Origin: Pseudomonas wenzhouensis
GTDB taxonomy: Bacteria; Pseudomonadota; Gammaproteobacteria; Pseudomonadales; Pseudomonadaceae
Assembly: GCF_021029445.1 (NCBI RefSeq)
Contig: NZ_CP072610.1
Coordinates: forward strand, 1,302,001-1,366,000
Direction of reading: 5' to 3'
DNA: 64,000 nucleotides
Positions 38,066 through 47,140 of the stretch are shown here, one piece after another (the first letter of the stretch is position 1; each line of letters opens with the position of its first letter). The position numbers and the translations under genes were made by a program. A model generated the notes under the pieces. It saw nothing but the letters and a program-made list of their open reading frames with translations, made no database searches and had not been told where the DNA came from.

Positions 38066-38164
38066 TCTCGGAAAAGTCCTCTGGCTGATGCTGCATCGCC
38101 TGTGGTGATGTGGAGTCAGGGGCTATACTCGTAGCTCGCTAAAGAGCGCCGCAGGTTCGATGAC

Positions 38165-39223
38165 ATGACGCAGATTTCCGAACGCCTTCTGGTTCAGGCC
38201 CACCTCGATGCCAAACAGCCCAAACCGCTGACAGCCGAGGAAGAGGCTTTCTATCGCCGCGAAATCGCCGCCGAGCTGAAAAAGCAGAACGCGGTGCTGG
38301 TGGCACACTATTACTGCGATCCGGTGATTCAGGCATTGGCCGAGGAAACCGGTGGTTGCGTTTCCGACTCCCTGGAAATGGCCCGCTTTGGTAATCAGCA
38401 CCCGGCGCAGACCGTGGTGGTGGCCGGGGTCAAGTTCATGGGCGAGACGGCGAAGATCCTCAACCCGGAAAAACGCGTGTTGATGCCGACTCTGGAGGCC
38501 ACCTGTTCGCTCGATCTGGGGTGCCCGGTGGAGGAGTTCTCGGCCTTCTGCGATCAGCACCCGGAGCGCACCGTGGTGGTGTATGCCAACACCTCGGCGG
38601 CGGTGAAGGCGCGTGCCGACTGGGTGGTGACCTCCAGTTGCGCGCTGGAGATCGTCGAGAGCCTGATGGACAACGGCGAGACCATCATCTGGGCGCCGGA
38701 CAAGCACCTGGGCAACTACATCCAGCGCGAGACCGGTGCCGATATGCTGCTGTGGGACGGTGCCTGTATCGTCCATGAGGAGTTCAAATCCAAGCAGTTG
38801 CTGGACATGAAGGCGCTGTACCCTGATGCCGCCATTCTGGTGCACCCGGAGTCGCCGCAGAACGTGGTCGAGCTGGCCGATGCCGTGGGTTCCACCAGTC
38901 AGCTGATCAAGGCCGCGCAGACTCTGCCCAACTCGACATTCATCGTCGCCACTGATCGCGGCATCTTCTACAAGATGCAGCAGCTGTGCCCGGACAAGAC
39001 CTTCATCGAGGCGCCGACGGCGGGTAACGGTGCCGCCTGCCGCAGCTGCGCGCACTGTCCGTGGATGGCGATGAATACGCTGGAACGTGTGCTCACCGGT
39101 CTGCGTCAGGGCTCCGGCGAGATTCATGTCGATCCGGCACTGATTCCCAAGGCGATCAAGCCGCTCAAGCGCATGCTCGATTTCACCCAGGCGGCGCGCA
39201 TGAAGGTCGCCGGCAACGCCTGA
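38165..39223 (+). CDS. nadA: Quinolinate synthase
   Basis: A 352-residue iron-sulfur enzyme of NAD biosynthesis that condenses iminoaspartate with dihydroxyacetone phosphate. Visible features are [19 protein letters not shown], Cys114 (EATCSL), GACIVHEEF and the C-terminal [14 protein letters not shown] that supplies the last cluster ligand. Start at 38165; the gene stands alone after tRNA-Lys. Confidence 0.96.
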   Translation: MTQISERLLVQAHLDAKQPKPLTAEEEAFYRREIAAELKKQNAVLVAHYYCDPVIQALAEETGGCVSDSLEMARFGNQHPAQTVVVAGVKFMGETAKILNPEKRVLMPTLEATCSLDLGCPVEEFSAFCDQHPERTVVVYANTSAAVKARADWVVTSSCALEIVESLMDNGETIIWAPDKHLGNYIQRETGADMLLWDGACIVHEEFKSKQLLDMKALYPDAAILVHPESPQNVVELADAVGSTSQLIKAAQTLPNSTFIVATDRGIFYKMQQLCPDKTFIEAPTAGNGAACRSCAHCPWMAMNTLERVLTGLRQGSGEIHVDPALIPKAIKPLKRMLDFTQAARMKVAGNA

Positions 39224-39259
39224 GCGGAGCAGCGACCAGCTTCAACTCACAAGCTGTAG

Positions 39260-39277
39260 CGCTTGCTTAGGCAAGCG
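39260..39277. repeat. Short hairpin downstream of nadA
   Basis: CGCTTGC TTAG GCAAGCG without a T-run. It is probably a structured repeat rather than a classical terminator. Confidence 0.4.
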
Positions 39278-39306
39278 ACTTGCCTTGTTCTTGCACGGTC
39301 TGCGCC

Positions 39307-39326
39307 CTCTCCCGCAAGTGGGAGAG
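39307..39326. repeat. CTCTCCC hairpin repeat
   Basis: CTCTCCC GCAAGT GGGAGAG, a sequence type that I recall as common between Pseudomonas genes. Confidence 0.45.
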
Positions 39327-39339
39327 GGGAGGCAAACAC

Positions 39340-39364
39340 GTAGCCCGGATTGCATCCGGGCTAC
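39340..39364. repeat. REP-like palindrome (GTAGCCCGGAT family)
   Basis: GTAGCCCGGAT, TGC loop, ATCCGGGCTAC: an 11-base perfect stem. Related copies lie at 50169-50235 and 63701-63725. Confidence 0.7.
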
Positions 39365-39378
39365 GGCAAGTCGTCAGT

Positions 39379-40452
39379 TCAGCTTGCCCAGTTCTCCGGC
39401 TCGTTGACCACGTCGAGCAGCGCACGCAGGCGGCCATAGTCACGACCGTTGAAGGCAAAGGCCAGGCGCGTCAGGTGGCACAGCTCGGGCTCGTCGTTTT
39501 CCAGTTCGCAATGGGGCTGCTGAGTGAAACCACCGCTCTTGCACAGTCCGCTGAATTCCTCGTCGAGTCGCGCGAGTGTCTGCTCGTTGAGCGGGTGCTT
39601 GAGACGAATCACGAAGCGATCCTTGAGCCAGCGGCTGGAGTGGAAGTTGCGATAGAAGTGGACGATTTCATCCACCGCTTCTTCGGCGCTGTACACCAGG
39701 TGCATCAGGTTCAGATCGCTGGGCAGGATGTAGCCATTGTCTTCAAGCTGACGGCGCATGAAGCCCAGGGCGTCCTTCCAGTAGCTGCCACCCGGCTGAT
39801 CGAGCAATACCACCGGTACCAGCGGGCTTTTGCCGGTCTGGATCAGGGTCAGCACTTCCAGCGCCTCGTCGAGCGTGCCGAAACCGCCGGGGCAAAGCAC
39901 CAGACCGTCGGCCTCCTTGACGAAGAACAGCTTGCGCAGGAAGAAGAAATGGAATGACAGCAGGTGGTTGCTGCCGCGTATCGTCGAGTTGGCCGTTTGT
40001 TCGAAGGGCAGGGTGATGTTGAACCCTAGGCTGTTGTCCACGCCGGCGCCTTCATGGGCGGCGGCCATGATGCCGCCGCCTGCGCCGGTGATCACCATCA
40101 GGTCACGCTGCACCAACCGTGCGCCCAGTTCACGAGCCTGCAGGTACAGCGGATGATCGGCTGGCGTCCGGGCCGAGCCGAAGACGGTGACCTTGCGCCG
40201 ACGCTTGAGCTGCTCCAGTACACCGAAGGCATTTTCCATCTCGCGCAGGGTCTGCAGCATGATTTTGGCGTCCCAGCGGTTGCGATCCGCCTGGGCCATA
40301 TGGATCACGGTACTGAGCATTTCCCGGTACAGCTGCAGGTTCGGGCTGTTGCCGGGGGCTGCCAGTGCCACCAGTTCGTCGACCTTGCGGGTCAGGTCGA
40401 CTTCGCTGGTTTGCACGTGGCGCGACAGATAGTCGTCCGCTTCGTAAGGCAT
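39379..40452 (-). CDS. LOG-family (TIGR00730-like) Rossmann protein
   Basis: A 357-residue protein with the Lonely-Guy/lysine-decarboxylase-like motif PGGFGTLDE and a glycine-rich TGAGGGIMAAAHEGA. Members hydrolyse nucleoside 5'-monophosphates to free the base; this longer form has about 80 extra N-terminal and over 100 extra C-terminal residues around the domain and may have a different substrate. The N-terminus is helical. It is a single gene on the minus strand. Confidence 0.8.
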   Translation of the reverse strand: MPYEADDYLSRHVQTSEVDLTRKVDELVALAAPGNSPNLQLYREMLSTVIHMAQADRNRWDAKIMLQTLREMENAFGVLEQLKRRRKVTVFGSARTPADHPLYLQARELGARLVQRDLMVITGAGGGIMAAAHEGAGVDNSLGFNITLPFEQTANSTIRGSNHLLSFHFFFLRKLFFVKEADGLVLCPGGFGTLDEALEVLTLIQTGKSPLVPVVLLDQPGGSYWKDALGFMRRQLEDNGYILPSDLNLMHLVYSAEEAVDEIVHFYRNFHSSRWLKDRFVIRLKHPLNEQTLARLDEEFSGLCKSGGFTQQPHCELENDEPELCHLTRLAFAFNGRDYGRLRALLDVVNEPENWAS

Positions 40453-40585
40453 GAAGGCTCTCCTGTTCTGAGCCGGGCGCGAGGCTGATGCGGCTCGCGC
40501 CCGTACCGGTTCCGTGATTATGGCGTTTCATGACGCTTGCCACAGCCAGGTTGCCGTTTCGCTGCCTGCTTTTCGTAAGCGCCGG

Positions 40586-41989
40586 TTACAGGGCGATCTG
40601 TTCACCGGGTTCGGGGATGTTGGCGATCCAGTTCAGGCGCTGGCGCAGTGCTTGTTGCAGGGTTTGCATCTTCTCCAGTTCGCCGTGCACCAGGTACAGC
40701 TCGGGGTGATGCTCGAACTGGCTGGCCCAGTCGATCAGCTGTGACTGGCCGGCGTGTGCAGAAAAACCGCCCAGCGTATGCACCCTGGCCTTCACGGCAA
40801 TGCGCTGGTGCAGCACCTTGACCGTTTCTGCGCCGTCGACGATCAGGCGGCCGAGCGTGCCCTTGGCCTGGAAACCGGGGAACACCAGATGGCAGTTCTC
40901 GCGCCACAGATTGTGCTTGAAGTGGTGGACGATACGCCCGCCGTTGCACATCCCGGCGCCGGCAATGATGATCGCGCCGCTCTTGATCCGGTTGATCGCC
41001 ATCGACTCTTCTGCCGTTGGCGTGCAGCGCAGGATCGGTAGCCAGTCCTCTACCCGGGTGACACCCTTGGCGGCCAGTGCGGCGCGGTCTTCGGCGGCGA
41101 ACTGATCATGGAAGCGGCTGTAGATGGCATTGGCGCGGATGGCCATGGGGCTGTCGAGAAACACCGCCTGCTGCGGCAGGCGGCCTTCCTGATAGAAGCG
41201 GCCGAGGTAGTAGATCAGATCCTGGGTGCGGCCGACGGCGAACGAGGGGATCAGCACATTGCCACCTTCCTTGTGCGCCTGCTGCAGAATCTCGGCCAGC
41301 TCCTCCAGGGTTTCGTCACTGGGGCGATGATCACGGTCGCCGTAGGTCGACTCCATCAGCAGTACGTCGGCCTTGTTCAGTTGCGTCGGCGCCTGCATCA
41401 GTGGCGAGCAGGTGTTGCCCAGGTCGCCGGAGAACACCAGATGACGCTGCAGGTGGTGATCCTGCACCTGCATTTCGACGATGGCCGAGCCGAGAATGTG
41501 GCCGGCATTGTGGAAGGTGACCTGCACGCCCTTGGCCACCTCGATCGTTGTGCCATAGGCATGCGCGCGGCGCTGGCTGAGCGCCTGCTCGGCATGGGCG
41601 ATGGTGTAGAGGGGTTTGACCGCCGGCTTGCCCTGGCGCGCACGCCAGCGGTTTTCCCATTCAGCGTCCTTCTCCTGGAGGAAGGCCGAATCCAGCAGCA
41701 TCAGTTCGAGCAGTTCGCTGCTGGCCTCGGTGGCGTGGATCGGGCCGCGATAGCCCTCGGCGACCAGGCGTGGCAGCAGCCCGCTGTGATCGAGGTGGGC
41801 GTGGGAGATCACCACCGCATCCAGCTCCCGCGGGTCGAAGGGAAAGGCGCTGCGGTTCTGATCCTCCTCCTGGCGGCGCCCCTGGTGCATGCCGCATTCG
41901 AGCAGTACCTTGGCGCCGTCGCGACTCTCCACCAGGTAGCAGGAGCCGGTAACTTGTTGGATTGCACCGAGAAAAGTGAGCAGGGCCAT
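40586..41989 (-). CDS. Metallo-beta-lactamase-fold beta-CASP RNase-like protein
   Basis: A 467-residue protein with the metal-binding HAHLDHSG (63-70), a second His region around FHNAGHILGSA, the beta-CASP segment, and a C-terminal GFSAHAGQSQLIDWA, the hallmarks of YSH1/CPSF-like RNA-processing nucleases. It may cleave RNA, but that is not established for this bacterial group. It is divergent from the phosphoketolase gene and shares an upstream region that holds a candidate Anr/FNR box. Confidence 0.85.
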   Translation of the reverse strand: MALLTFLGAIQQVTGSCYLVESRDGAKVLLECGMHQGRRQEEDQNRSAFPFDPRELDAVVISHAHLDHSGLLPRLVAEGYRGPIHATEASSELLELMLLDSAFLQEKDAEWENRWRARQGKPAVKPLYTIAHAEQALSQRRAHAYGTTIEVAKGVQVTFHNAGHILGSAIVEMQVQDHHLQRHLVFSGDLGNTCSPLMQAPTQLNKADVLLMESTYGDRDHRPSDETLEELAEILQQAHKEGGNVLIPSFAVGRTQDLIYYLGRFYQEGRLPQQAVFLDSPMAIRANAIYSRFHDQFAAEDRAALAAKGVTRVEDWLPILRCTPTAEESMAINRIKSGAIIIAGAGMCNGGRIVHHFKHNLWRENCHLVFPGFQAKGTLGRLIVDGAETVKVLHQRIAVKARVHTLGGFSAHAGQSQLIDWASQFEHHPELYLVHGELEKMQTLQQALRQRLNWIANIPEPGEQIAL

Positions 41990-42047
41990 GGTTCTGTCCT
42001 TGTTGTGATGATGTAGCGAGTCTGCCGGTTTGAAGCGCCGCGTGGTT

Positions 42048-42061
42048 TGATGCAGGTCACT
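42048..42061. promoter_or_regulatory. Candidate FNR/Anr/Dnr box
   Basis: TTGATGCAGGTCAC matches TTGAT-N4-ATCAA at eight of ten positions (a GTCA right half is a common Pseudomonas variant). A possible -10 TAAACT at 42084-42089 would put the start near 42096, with the box centred at -41.5, the class II position for FNR-type activators. Confidence 0.55.
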
Positions 42062-42114
42062 CGATATATGGCTCCGGGTGCCTAAACTGCAAGTGAATTT
42101 TCAGGAGATGACCC

Positions 42115-44517
42115 ATGTTTCAGCTATTGCCCGATGCCGCGACTCTGGCTCAGCACGCCCAGCAATACCCTGACTTCGCCCACTGGAAGGCGGGCCATGG
42201 ACCTGTTCAGCATAGCCCGCAGACCAGCGCTGCGGTCTTTCGTCTCGCCCATCAGCTGGTGCAAAGCGGTTTGCAGCCCGACCTGCCAAGCGTCTACCGC
42301 CTGTTTCGCGCGCTGGATGCGCTGACCGCAGCCGGCCTCTGGCTGGTGGTGCACATGACCTACGCCCGGCGTGTCCGGCTCGATGGTCAGCCGCTGCAGG
42401 CCGATGACTTCAAGCCGGTGCCGGAAGGCCATACCGGTGGCGCGCTGAACATGGTGCCGGCCTACGCCGGTTACCTGGCCCTCAACACGCTGACCGGTGA
42501 GACGCGTGGCTGGCTGATGGGGCAGGGGCATTGCGTGGCAGCCATCGAGGCGCTGAACCTGCTGACCGGCAACCAGCATCCCGAGCAGGCTAAGCGCTAT
42601 GCCTGTGATGAAACGGGCATGAGCCGCCTGGTGGCAGACTTCTACAGCTATGCGCAGGCAGCGGACGGCCGCCCTGGCGTGCCGCTGGGCAGCCATGTCA
42701 ATCCGCATACCGCTGGTGGTATCGCCGAAGGCGGTTACCTGGGCTTTGCCGAATTGCAGTACGCGCATCTGCCATTGCCGGGCGAAAAACTGGTGGCCTT
42801 CCTCTCCGACGGTGCTGCCGAGGAGCAGCGCGGCAGTGACTGGATGCCGCGTTGGTGGCGTGCCGAGGATTGTGGTGTGGCGCTGCCGGTGATGATCGCC
42901 AACGGCCGGCGTATCGAGCAGCGTACCGAACTCGGTACGTTGGAGGGGCTGGAGGGCTTTCGCCGGCACCTGCGCGGCTGTGGTTTCGATCCGCTGAGCT
43001 TCGATGGGTGTGACCCGGCAGCCTTCGTCTGTGCGCTGTGGGAAATGGAGCAGCGTCTGGCGCACCGGGTCGATGAGCGCAATCGCGAACTGATCGACTA
43101 TCCCCTGCCCATGCCCTACGGTATTGCCGAAACCACCAAGGGCTATGGCTTCTATGGCGCTGGCAGCAATGCCGCGCACAACCTGCCGCTACCGGCCAGC
43201 CCGGCGCTCGATGCGCACGCACGCGAACTGTTCAACCAGCATGCGGCGGCGTTGTGGGTGCAGCCGCAGGCATTGGCTGAGGCCTGCAGCCTGTTCGCTG
43301 CCGGCAAGGGGCGTGAGCCTGAACGAGACAATCCACTGGCCCGTCGTCAACCCGCGCAGCCGGCACAGCCAGCGCTGCATTTTCACGACGCGGCCTGTTC
43401 GCCCATGAGCGCGCTGGATCGCTACTTTGTCGATCTGGTACGGGCCAATCCGCAGTTACGCGCCCGTGTTGGCAACCCGGACGAACTGGCCAGCAACCGC
43501 CTGGGTGGCGTGCTGAAGGCGCTCAAGCACCGTGTCAGCCAGCCGGAAAGCGAGCTGGAGTCAGTGCATGGCGCGGTGATCACGGCGCTCAACGAGGAGG
43601 CCGTGGTTTCCGCCTGCCTGGCCAACCAGGGCGGACTGAATCTGGTGGCCAGTTATGAGGCGTTCTGCGTGAAGATGCTCGGCGCGGTGCGTCAGAGCCT
43701 GATCTTCGCCCGCCAGCAGAAAGAGGCCGGGCGCCCGGCTGGCTGGCTGGGTTGGCCGCTGGTGGCGACTTCGCACACCTGGGAGAACGGCAAGAACCAG
43801 CAATCGCACCAGGACACCACCTTCTGTGAGGCGCTGCTGGGCGAGATGCACGATGTCATGCGCGTGCTGCTGCCGGCCGACCACAATTCGCTGCTGGCGC
43901 TGCTGCCAGGCATTTATCAGGCGCGCGGCAGGTTGGCTTGCCTGGTGGTGGCCAAGCGCGAGCAGCCCTGCAGCTTCACGGCCGCGCAGGCACAACAACT
44001 GGCCCGTGATGGTGCCTTGCTGGTGGCTGCCGAGGGCGAGGGCGAGCCGGTGCTGCTGATCGCCAGCGGCAGTTACCAGTTACACGCGATGCGCCGTGCT
44101 GCTGTTCGTCTGAGTCAGCATGCGGTGGCCTGGCGTCTGATTTACTTGCAGGAGCCGGGACGTTTTCGGGCGCCGCGTGATGCCTGGGAAACACCGGCGC
44201 TGGCTACGCCTGCAGAGCATGAAGCGTTGTTCCCCGCTGCGTACCGGCGGCGCGTATTGCTCAGCCATATGCGCCCGGAGGTGGCACGGGGGCATTTGTC
44301 CACGGTGCTGGGCGAGGGCGCGTTCTGTCGGACGCTGGGTTATCGCAACCGCGGCGGTACCTTCGACGAAGCCGGCATGCTGTTCGCCAACGGCTGTACC
44401 TGGGCGCATGTGTTGCAGAGTGTCGCCGAGGTGCTGGGCACAGCGGTCGATGCCTGGCTGACGGCCGAGGAACGGGCCGCGCTGGCCGGCACGGGAGATC
44501 CCAACATCCTGCGCTGA
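42115..44517 (+). CDS. Phosphoketolase-family ThDP-dependent protein
   Basis: An 800-residue protein related to xylulose-5-phosphate/fructose-6-phosphate phosphoketolase (XFP). Shared blocks include GSHVNPHTAGGIAEGGYLG, a ThDP motif beginning SDGAAEE with Asn263 near its end, NPDELASNRL, NLVASYEAF, and SHTWENGKNQQSHQD. The ThDP motif has Ser231 where GDG is usual. Relatives in Pseudomonas are sometimes labelled xylulose-5-phosphate 3-epimerase, so the reaction is uncertain; cleavage of a sugar phosphate to acetyl phosphate is likely. CAGGAG precedes the start. A possible Anr box upstream suggests use at low oxygen. Confidence 0.82.
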   Translation: MFQLLPDAATLAQHAQQYPDFAHWKAGHGPVQHSPQTSAAVFRLAHQLVQSGLQPDLPSVYRLFRALDALTAAGLWLVVHMTYARRVRLDGQPLQADDFKPVPEGHTGGALNMVPAYAGYLALNTLTGETRGWLMGQGHCVAAIEALNLLTGNQHPEQAKRYACDETGMSRLVADFYSYAQAADGRPGVPLGSHVNPHTAGGIAEGGYLGFAELQYAHLPLPGEKLVAFLSDGAAEEQRGSDWMPRWWRAEDCGVALPVMIANGRRIEQRTELGTLEGLEGFRRHLRGCGFDPLSFDGCDPAAFVCALWEMEQRLAHRVDERNRELIDYPLPMPYGIAETTKGYGFYGAGSNAAHNLPLPASPALDAHARELFNQHAAALWVQPQALAEACSLFAAGKGREPERDNPLARRQPAQPAQPALHFHDAACSPMSALDRYFVDLVRANPQLRARVGNPDELASNRLGGVLKALKHRVSQPESELESVHGAVITALNEEAVVSACLANQGGLNLVASYEAFCVKMLGAVRQSLIFARQQKEAGRPAGWLGWPLVATSHTWENGKNQQSHQDTTFCEALLGEMHDVMRVLLPADHNSLLALLPGIYQARGRLACLVVAKREQPCSFTAAQAQQLARDGALLVAAEGEGEPVLLIASGSYQLHAMRRAAVRLSQHAVAWRLIYLQEPGRFRAPRDAWETPALATPAEHEALFPAAYRRRVLLSHMRPEVARGHLSTVLGEGAFCRTLGYRNRGGTFDEAGMLFANGCTWAHVLQSVAEVLGTAVDAWLTAEERAALAGTGDPNILR

Positions 44518-44554
44518 ATGACCGGGTTGGGGCAATTGCAAGGGAGGGGCAGGT

Positions 44555-44749
44555 ATGCCCAGGCTGATTGTGGAACTCGACACCGACCTCTATCGCATGC
44601 TGCAGGAGGCGGCACGGATCAACCAGTTGAGTCTGCAGGAGGAGTGCGTGCGTCGCCTCGAAGGGGGTGGGCGACGCTCACGCTACATGGAGGCCCTGCT
44701 CGCCGAGTTGCGCGCCGATGACGCCCAGCGCCGGGCACAGCGAGGCTAA
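44555..44749 (+). CDS. Small ribbon-helix-helix-like protein
   Basis: A 64-residue protein whose first half (RLIVELDTDLYRMLQEAARI) looks like the strand and first helix of an Arc/MetJ-type ribbon-helix-helix DNA-binding domain, followed by a basic tail. AGGGAGGGGC precedes the start. It lies 37 bases after the phosphoketolase gene and could be co-transcribed with it. No toxin partner is next to it. Function is unproven. Confidence 0.62.
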   Translation: MPRLIVELDTDLYRMLQEAARINQLSLQEECVRRLEGGGRRSRYMEALLAELRADDAQRRAQRG

Positions 44750-44762
44750 ACCTGGCCAGCAC

Positions 44763-45164
44763 TTACAGGCCGCAATCACCCTTGTCGAAGGTTTCGACGG
44801 TGACCGGGCGGTTGCTGCGGTATTCGCTGAACTGGTAGCGCAACTGCGCGCCCTGGGCCAGCAGGCTGCGATAGCCCGGATTGCGGCAGACGCTGGCTGC
44901 CAGTTGGCTGCGCACGATGTCCGGGTTGCCGCGCATGTTTGCCGCATGCGCCGGGCGTACGCTGAGGTGGTTGATCAGCGTGTGGCCATCCACGGTGTAA
45001 CCCTGATCGAGAATGTCCTCGTTGATCGCCCGTGGCGTGCCCTCGCTGCTCTGTCGGGCGACCTGCTCCAGGGTGCGAGTCAGCTCCATTTCCTTCAGCG
45101 AGGCGGCCTGGGCGGTGGCAAGCATCAGGCTGAGTGCGAGGGCAGGAAGGATGTAACGCAGCAT
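44763..45164 (-). CDS. Quorum-sensing-regulated virulence factor family protein (PF13652 type)
   Basis: A 133-residue exported protein with a signal peptide (1-20, ending AQA) and the family pattern LTRTLEQVARQSSEGTPRAI, LDQGYTVDGHTLINHLSV and CRNPGYRSLL. Two cysteines (93 and 131) could form a disulfide. The family is named after a P. aeruginosa protein (PA3611); its molecular role is not known. The start at 45164 has GGAG upstream, while the 259-residue frame lacks support. Confidence 0.8.
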   Translation of the reverse strand: MLRYILPALALSLMLATAQAASLKEMELTRTLEQVARQSSEGTPRAINEDILDQGYTVDGHTLINHLSVRPAHAANMRGNPDIVRSQLAASVCRNPGYRSLLAQGAQLRYQFSEYRSNRPVTVETFDKGDCGL

Positions 45165-45327
45165 GTGATGTAACTCCTGAAGGCGTGGACAGCCTTGGAC
45201 AGACCACGGTCGTGAATGTTCGCGGCGGTGGCCATTGGCCTGTGACGGCTGCAGTCTACTGGTTCTGGCCCGCCAGCGGTGCGGGCGAGGTGTTAGAATC
45301 GCGCGCCCAATCGCCGTTGCGCCTTTC

Positions 45328-46050
45328 ATGACTGATCCAGCCCCACATGCCGTCGCCCGCCTGCGCGCAGAGCGCCTGGCGCGCAGTATCAAGCCTTTCG
45401 TCGCGCGTGGCTCGCGTGCCGAGCGCTGCCCGCACTGTCGGGTGCAGCCGACGCACTGCTTGTGCGCCTGGCGTCCGCAGGTCCGGGCCAATGCCGGCAT
45501 GTGCCTGGTGATGCACGACATCGAGGCGCTGAAGCCGAGCAATACCGGCTGGCTGATCGCTGACGTGGTACCCGAGACCCATGCCTTCGGTTGGGCACGA
45601 ACCGCTGTCGAGCCGGCGCTGCTGGAGCTGTTGGCCGATCCGCAGTGGCAGCCCTATCTGGTCTTTCCCGGTGAGTACGTGGCGCCGTCGCGCGTGGTCG
45701 AGGAGGTGACATTGGCGCCCGGCAAGCGGCCGCTGTTCGTGCTGCTCGATGCCACCTGGACCGAGGCGCGCAAGATGTTTCGCAAGAGCCCCTATCTGGA
45801 CGCGCTGCCGGTGTTGAGTCTGACGCCGGCGCAACTATCGCGCTATCGCCTGCGCCGCTCTACCCGTGGTGAGCACCTGTGCACGGCCGAGGTGGCTGCC
45901 CTGTGCCTGGAGCTGGCCGGTGATCAGCGTGCCGGCGAGGCACTGGACGACTATCTGGATGCCTTCAGTCAGCATTACCTGGCGGCCAAACGGCGTCTGC
46001 CGCTGGATCTCAACGACGCGCTGCATCAGCGTTTGCAGACGTACCGCTGA
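45328..46050 (+). CDS. tapT: tRNA-uridine aminocarboxypropyltransferase (DTW domain)
   Basis: A 240-residue protein of the TapT/DTW family: a zinc-like cluster of cysteines (Cys34, Cys37, Cys44, Cys46), the MHDIEALKPSNTGWLI block, and LLDATW (141-144) in place of the usual DTW triad. TapT makes acp3U at position 47 of tRNA. It overlaps the end of the converging EamA gene by about 41 bases. Confidence 0.88.
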   Translation: MTDPAPHAVARLRAERLARSIKPFVARGSRAERCPHCRVQPTHCLCAWRPQVRANAGMCLVMHDIEALKPSNTGWLIADVVPETHAFGWARTAVEPALLELLADPQWQPYLVFPGEYVAPSRVVEEVTLAPGKRPLFVLLDATWTEARKMFRKSPYLDALPVLSLTPAQLSRYRLRRSTRGEHLCTAEVAALCLELAGDQRAGEALDDYLDAFSQHYLAAKRRLPLDLNDALHQRLQTYR

Positions 46051-46936
46051 GTTCACCTGGCAGTGGCTTGGGCCACAGCTGCGCCAGCAGCATGCCGCCG
46101 AACATCAGGGCGCAACCCAGATAGCCGCGCAGTGCCAGTATTTCACCCAGCAGCAGGGCGCCGGCGATGGCGGCGAATACGGCCTCAAGCGAGAGGATGA
46201 TCGCCGCGTGCGAGGCGATGGCATGCTGCTGCGCCACCACCTGCAGGGTGAAGCCCACCGCCACGCCGAACAGGCCGCCGTAGAGAATGGCCGGGCCGGC
46301 GGCAATGATGCCGTCCAGTGTCGCGGTCTCGAATAGCAGCGCCAGCAACAGGCTGATCAGCGCGCAGGTGGCGAACTGGATGAAGGCCAGACGCAGCGGG
46401 TCGTGACGGCTGGCGAAGAAGCCTACCAGCAACACATGCACGCCCCAGACGAAGGCGCCGGCCAGTTGCAGCCAGTCGCCGGAGGCCACGGTAAAGCCTT
46501 CGCCGACGCTGAGCAGGAACATGCCGACCACCGCCAGACTGGCGCCCAGCCAGATGCCGGCGCTGCTGCGCTGGCCGATCAGCAGGCCGAGAAGCGGCAC
46601 TACGATCACGTACAGGCCGGTGATGAAGCCGGAGTTGGTCACCGTGGTGAACAGCAGGCCGACCTGCTGCAGGTTGATTCCCAGCGACAGGGCCAGCCCC
46701 ATGATCACCCCGCCGACCAGCAGGTTGCGATTCACTGGGGCGGGGCGATGCTGCTGGCGACGTTGCAGCAGGGCCAGCACGGGCAGCAGCACCACGCAGG
46801 CCAGGGCAAAGCGCAGGCCGGTATAAAGGAAGGGGCCGATGTTATCCATGCCCAGGCGCTGGGCGACGAAGGCACTGCCCCAGATCATCGCGGTGATCAG
46901 CATCAACAGGTCAGCGCGCAGGGCTTGGCTTCGCAT
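46010..46936 (-). CDS. EamA/DMT family transporter
   Basis: A 308-residue protein with ten predicted membrane helices in two EamA repeats. LLMLITAMIWGSAFVAQRLG at the start and SLEAVFAAIAGALLLGE near the end are typical of this family of drug/metabolite transporters. The substrate is unknown. The Met at 46936 begins the first helix. The 3' end overlaps tapT on the opposite strand. Confidence 0.85.
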   Translation of the reverse strand: MRSQALRADLLMLITAMIWGSAFVAQRLGMDNIGPFLYTGLRFALACVVLLPVLALLQRRQQHRPAPVNRNLLVGGVIMGLALSLGINLQQVGLLFTTVTNSGFITGLYVIVVPLLGLLIGQRSSAGIWLGASLAVVGMFLLSVGEGFTVASGDWLQLAGAFVWGVHVLLVGFFASRHDPLRLAFIQFATCALISLLLALLFETATLDGIIAAGPAILYGGLFGVAVGFTLQVVAQQHAIASHAAIILSLEAVFAAIAGALLLGEILALRGYLGCALMFGGMLLAQLWPKPLPGELSGTSANADAARR

Positions 46937-47140
46937 TCGGGGATCTCGGCAGCAAAGCTGCGCATCCTGCCGCAAAGCATTGCGCTTGACCACCCCGTCA
47001 CAGCTCGGCATGCTGAGCGCCGCCGTCGGTTCGAGTGGGTGAGTCTGTGCTGCTGGATGTGCAGCCTTGAACGGATCTTCAGGCGAAAAGCACAGCCATA
47101 CTCACCTCCGTGCCATTCATAACAACAACAGGATCTGCCC

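Noticed and set aside
37952..38164. Attachment site or island beside tRNA-Lys
   Set aside because: No integrase gene and no second copy of the tRNA 3' end within the window.
39224..39378. Cluster of short palindromes after nadA as a CRISPR array
   Set aside because: The palindromes differ from each other and there is no regular repeat-spacer pattern.
42124..43179. 351-residue minus-strand frame in the phosphoketolase gene
   Set aside because: It is opposite a well-matched enzyme and has no recognisable domain.
44763..45542. 259-residue version of the PF13652-type gene
   Set aside because: The extra N-terminal 126 residues lack a ribosome site and family match; the Met at 45164 starts a proper signal peptide.
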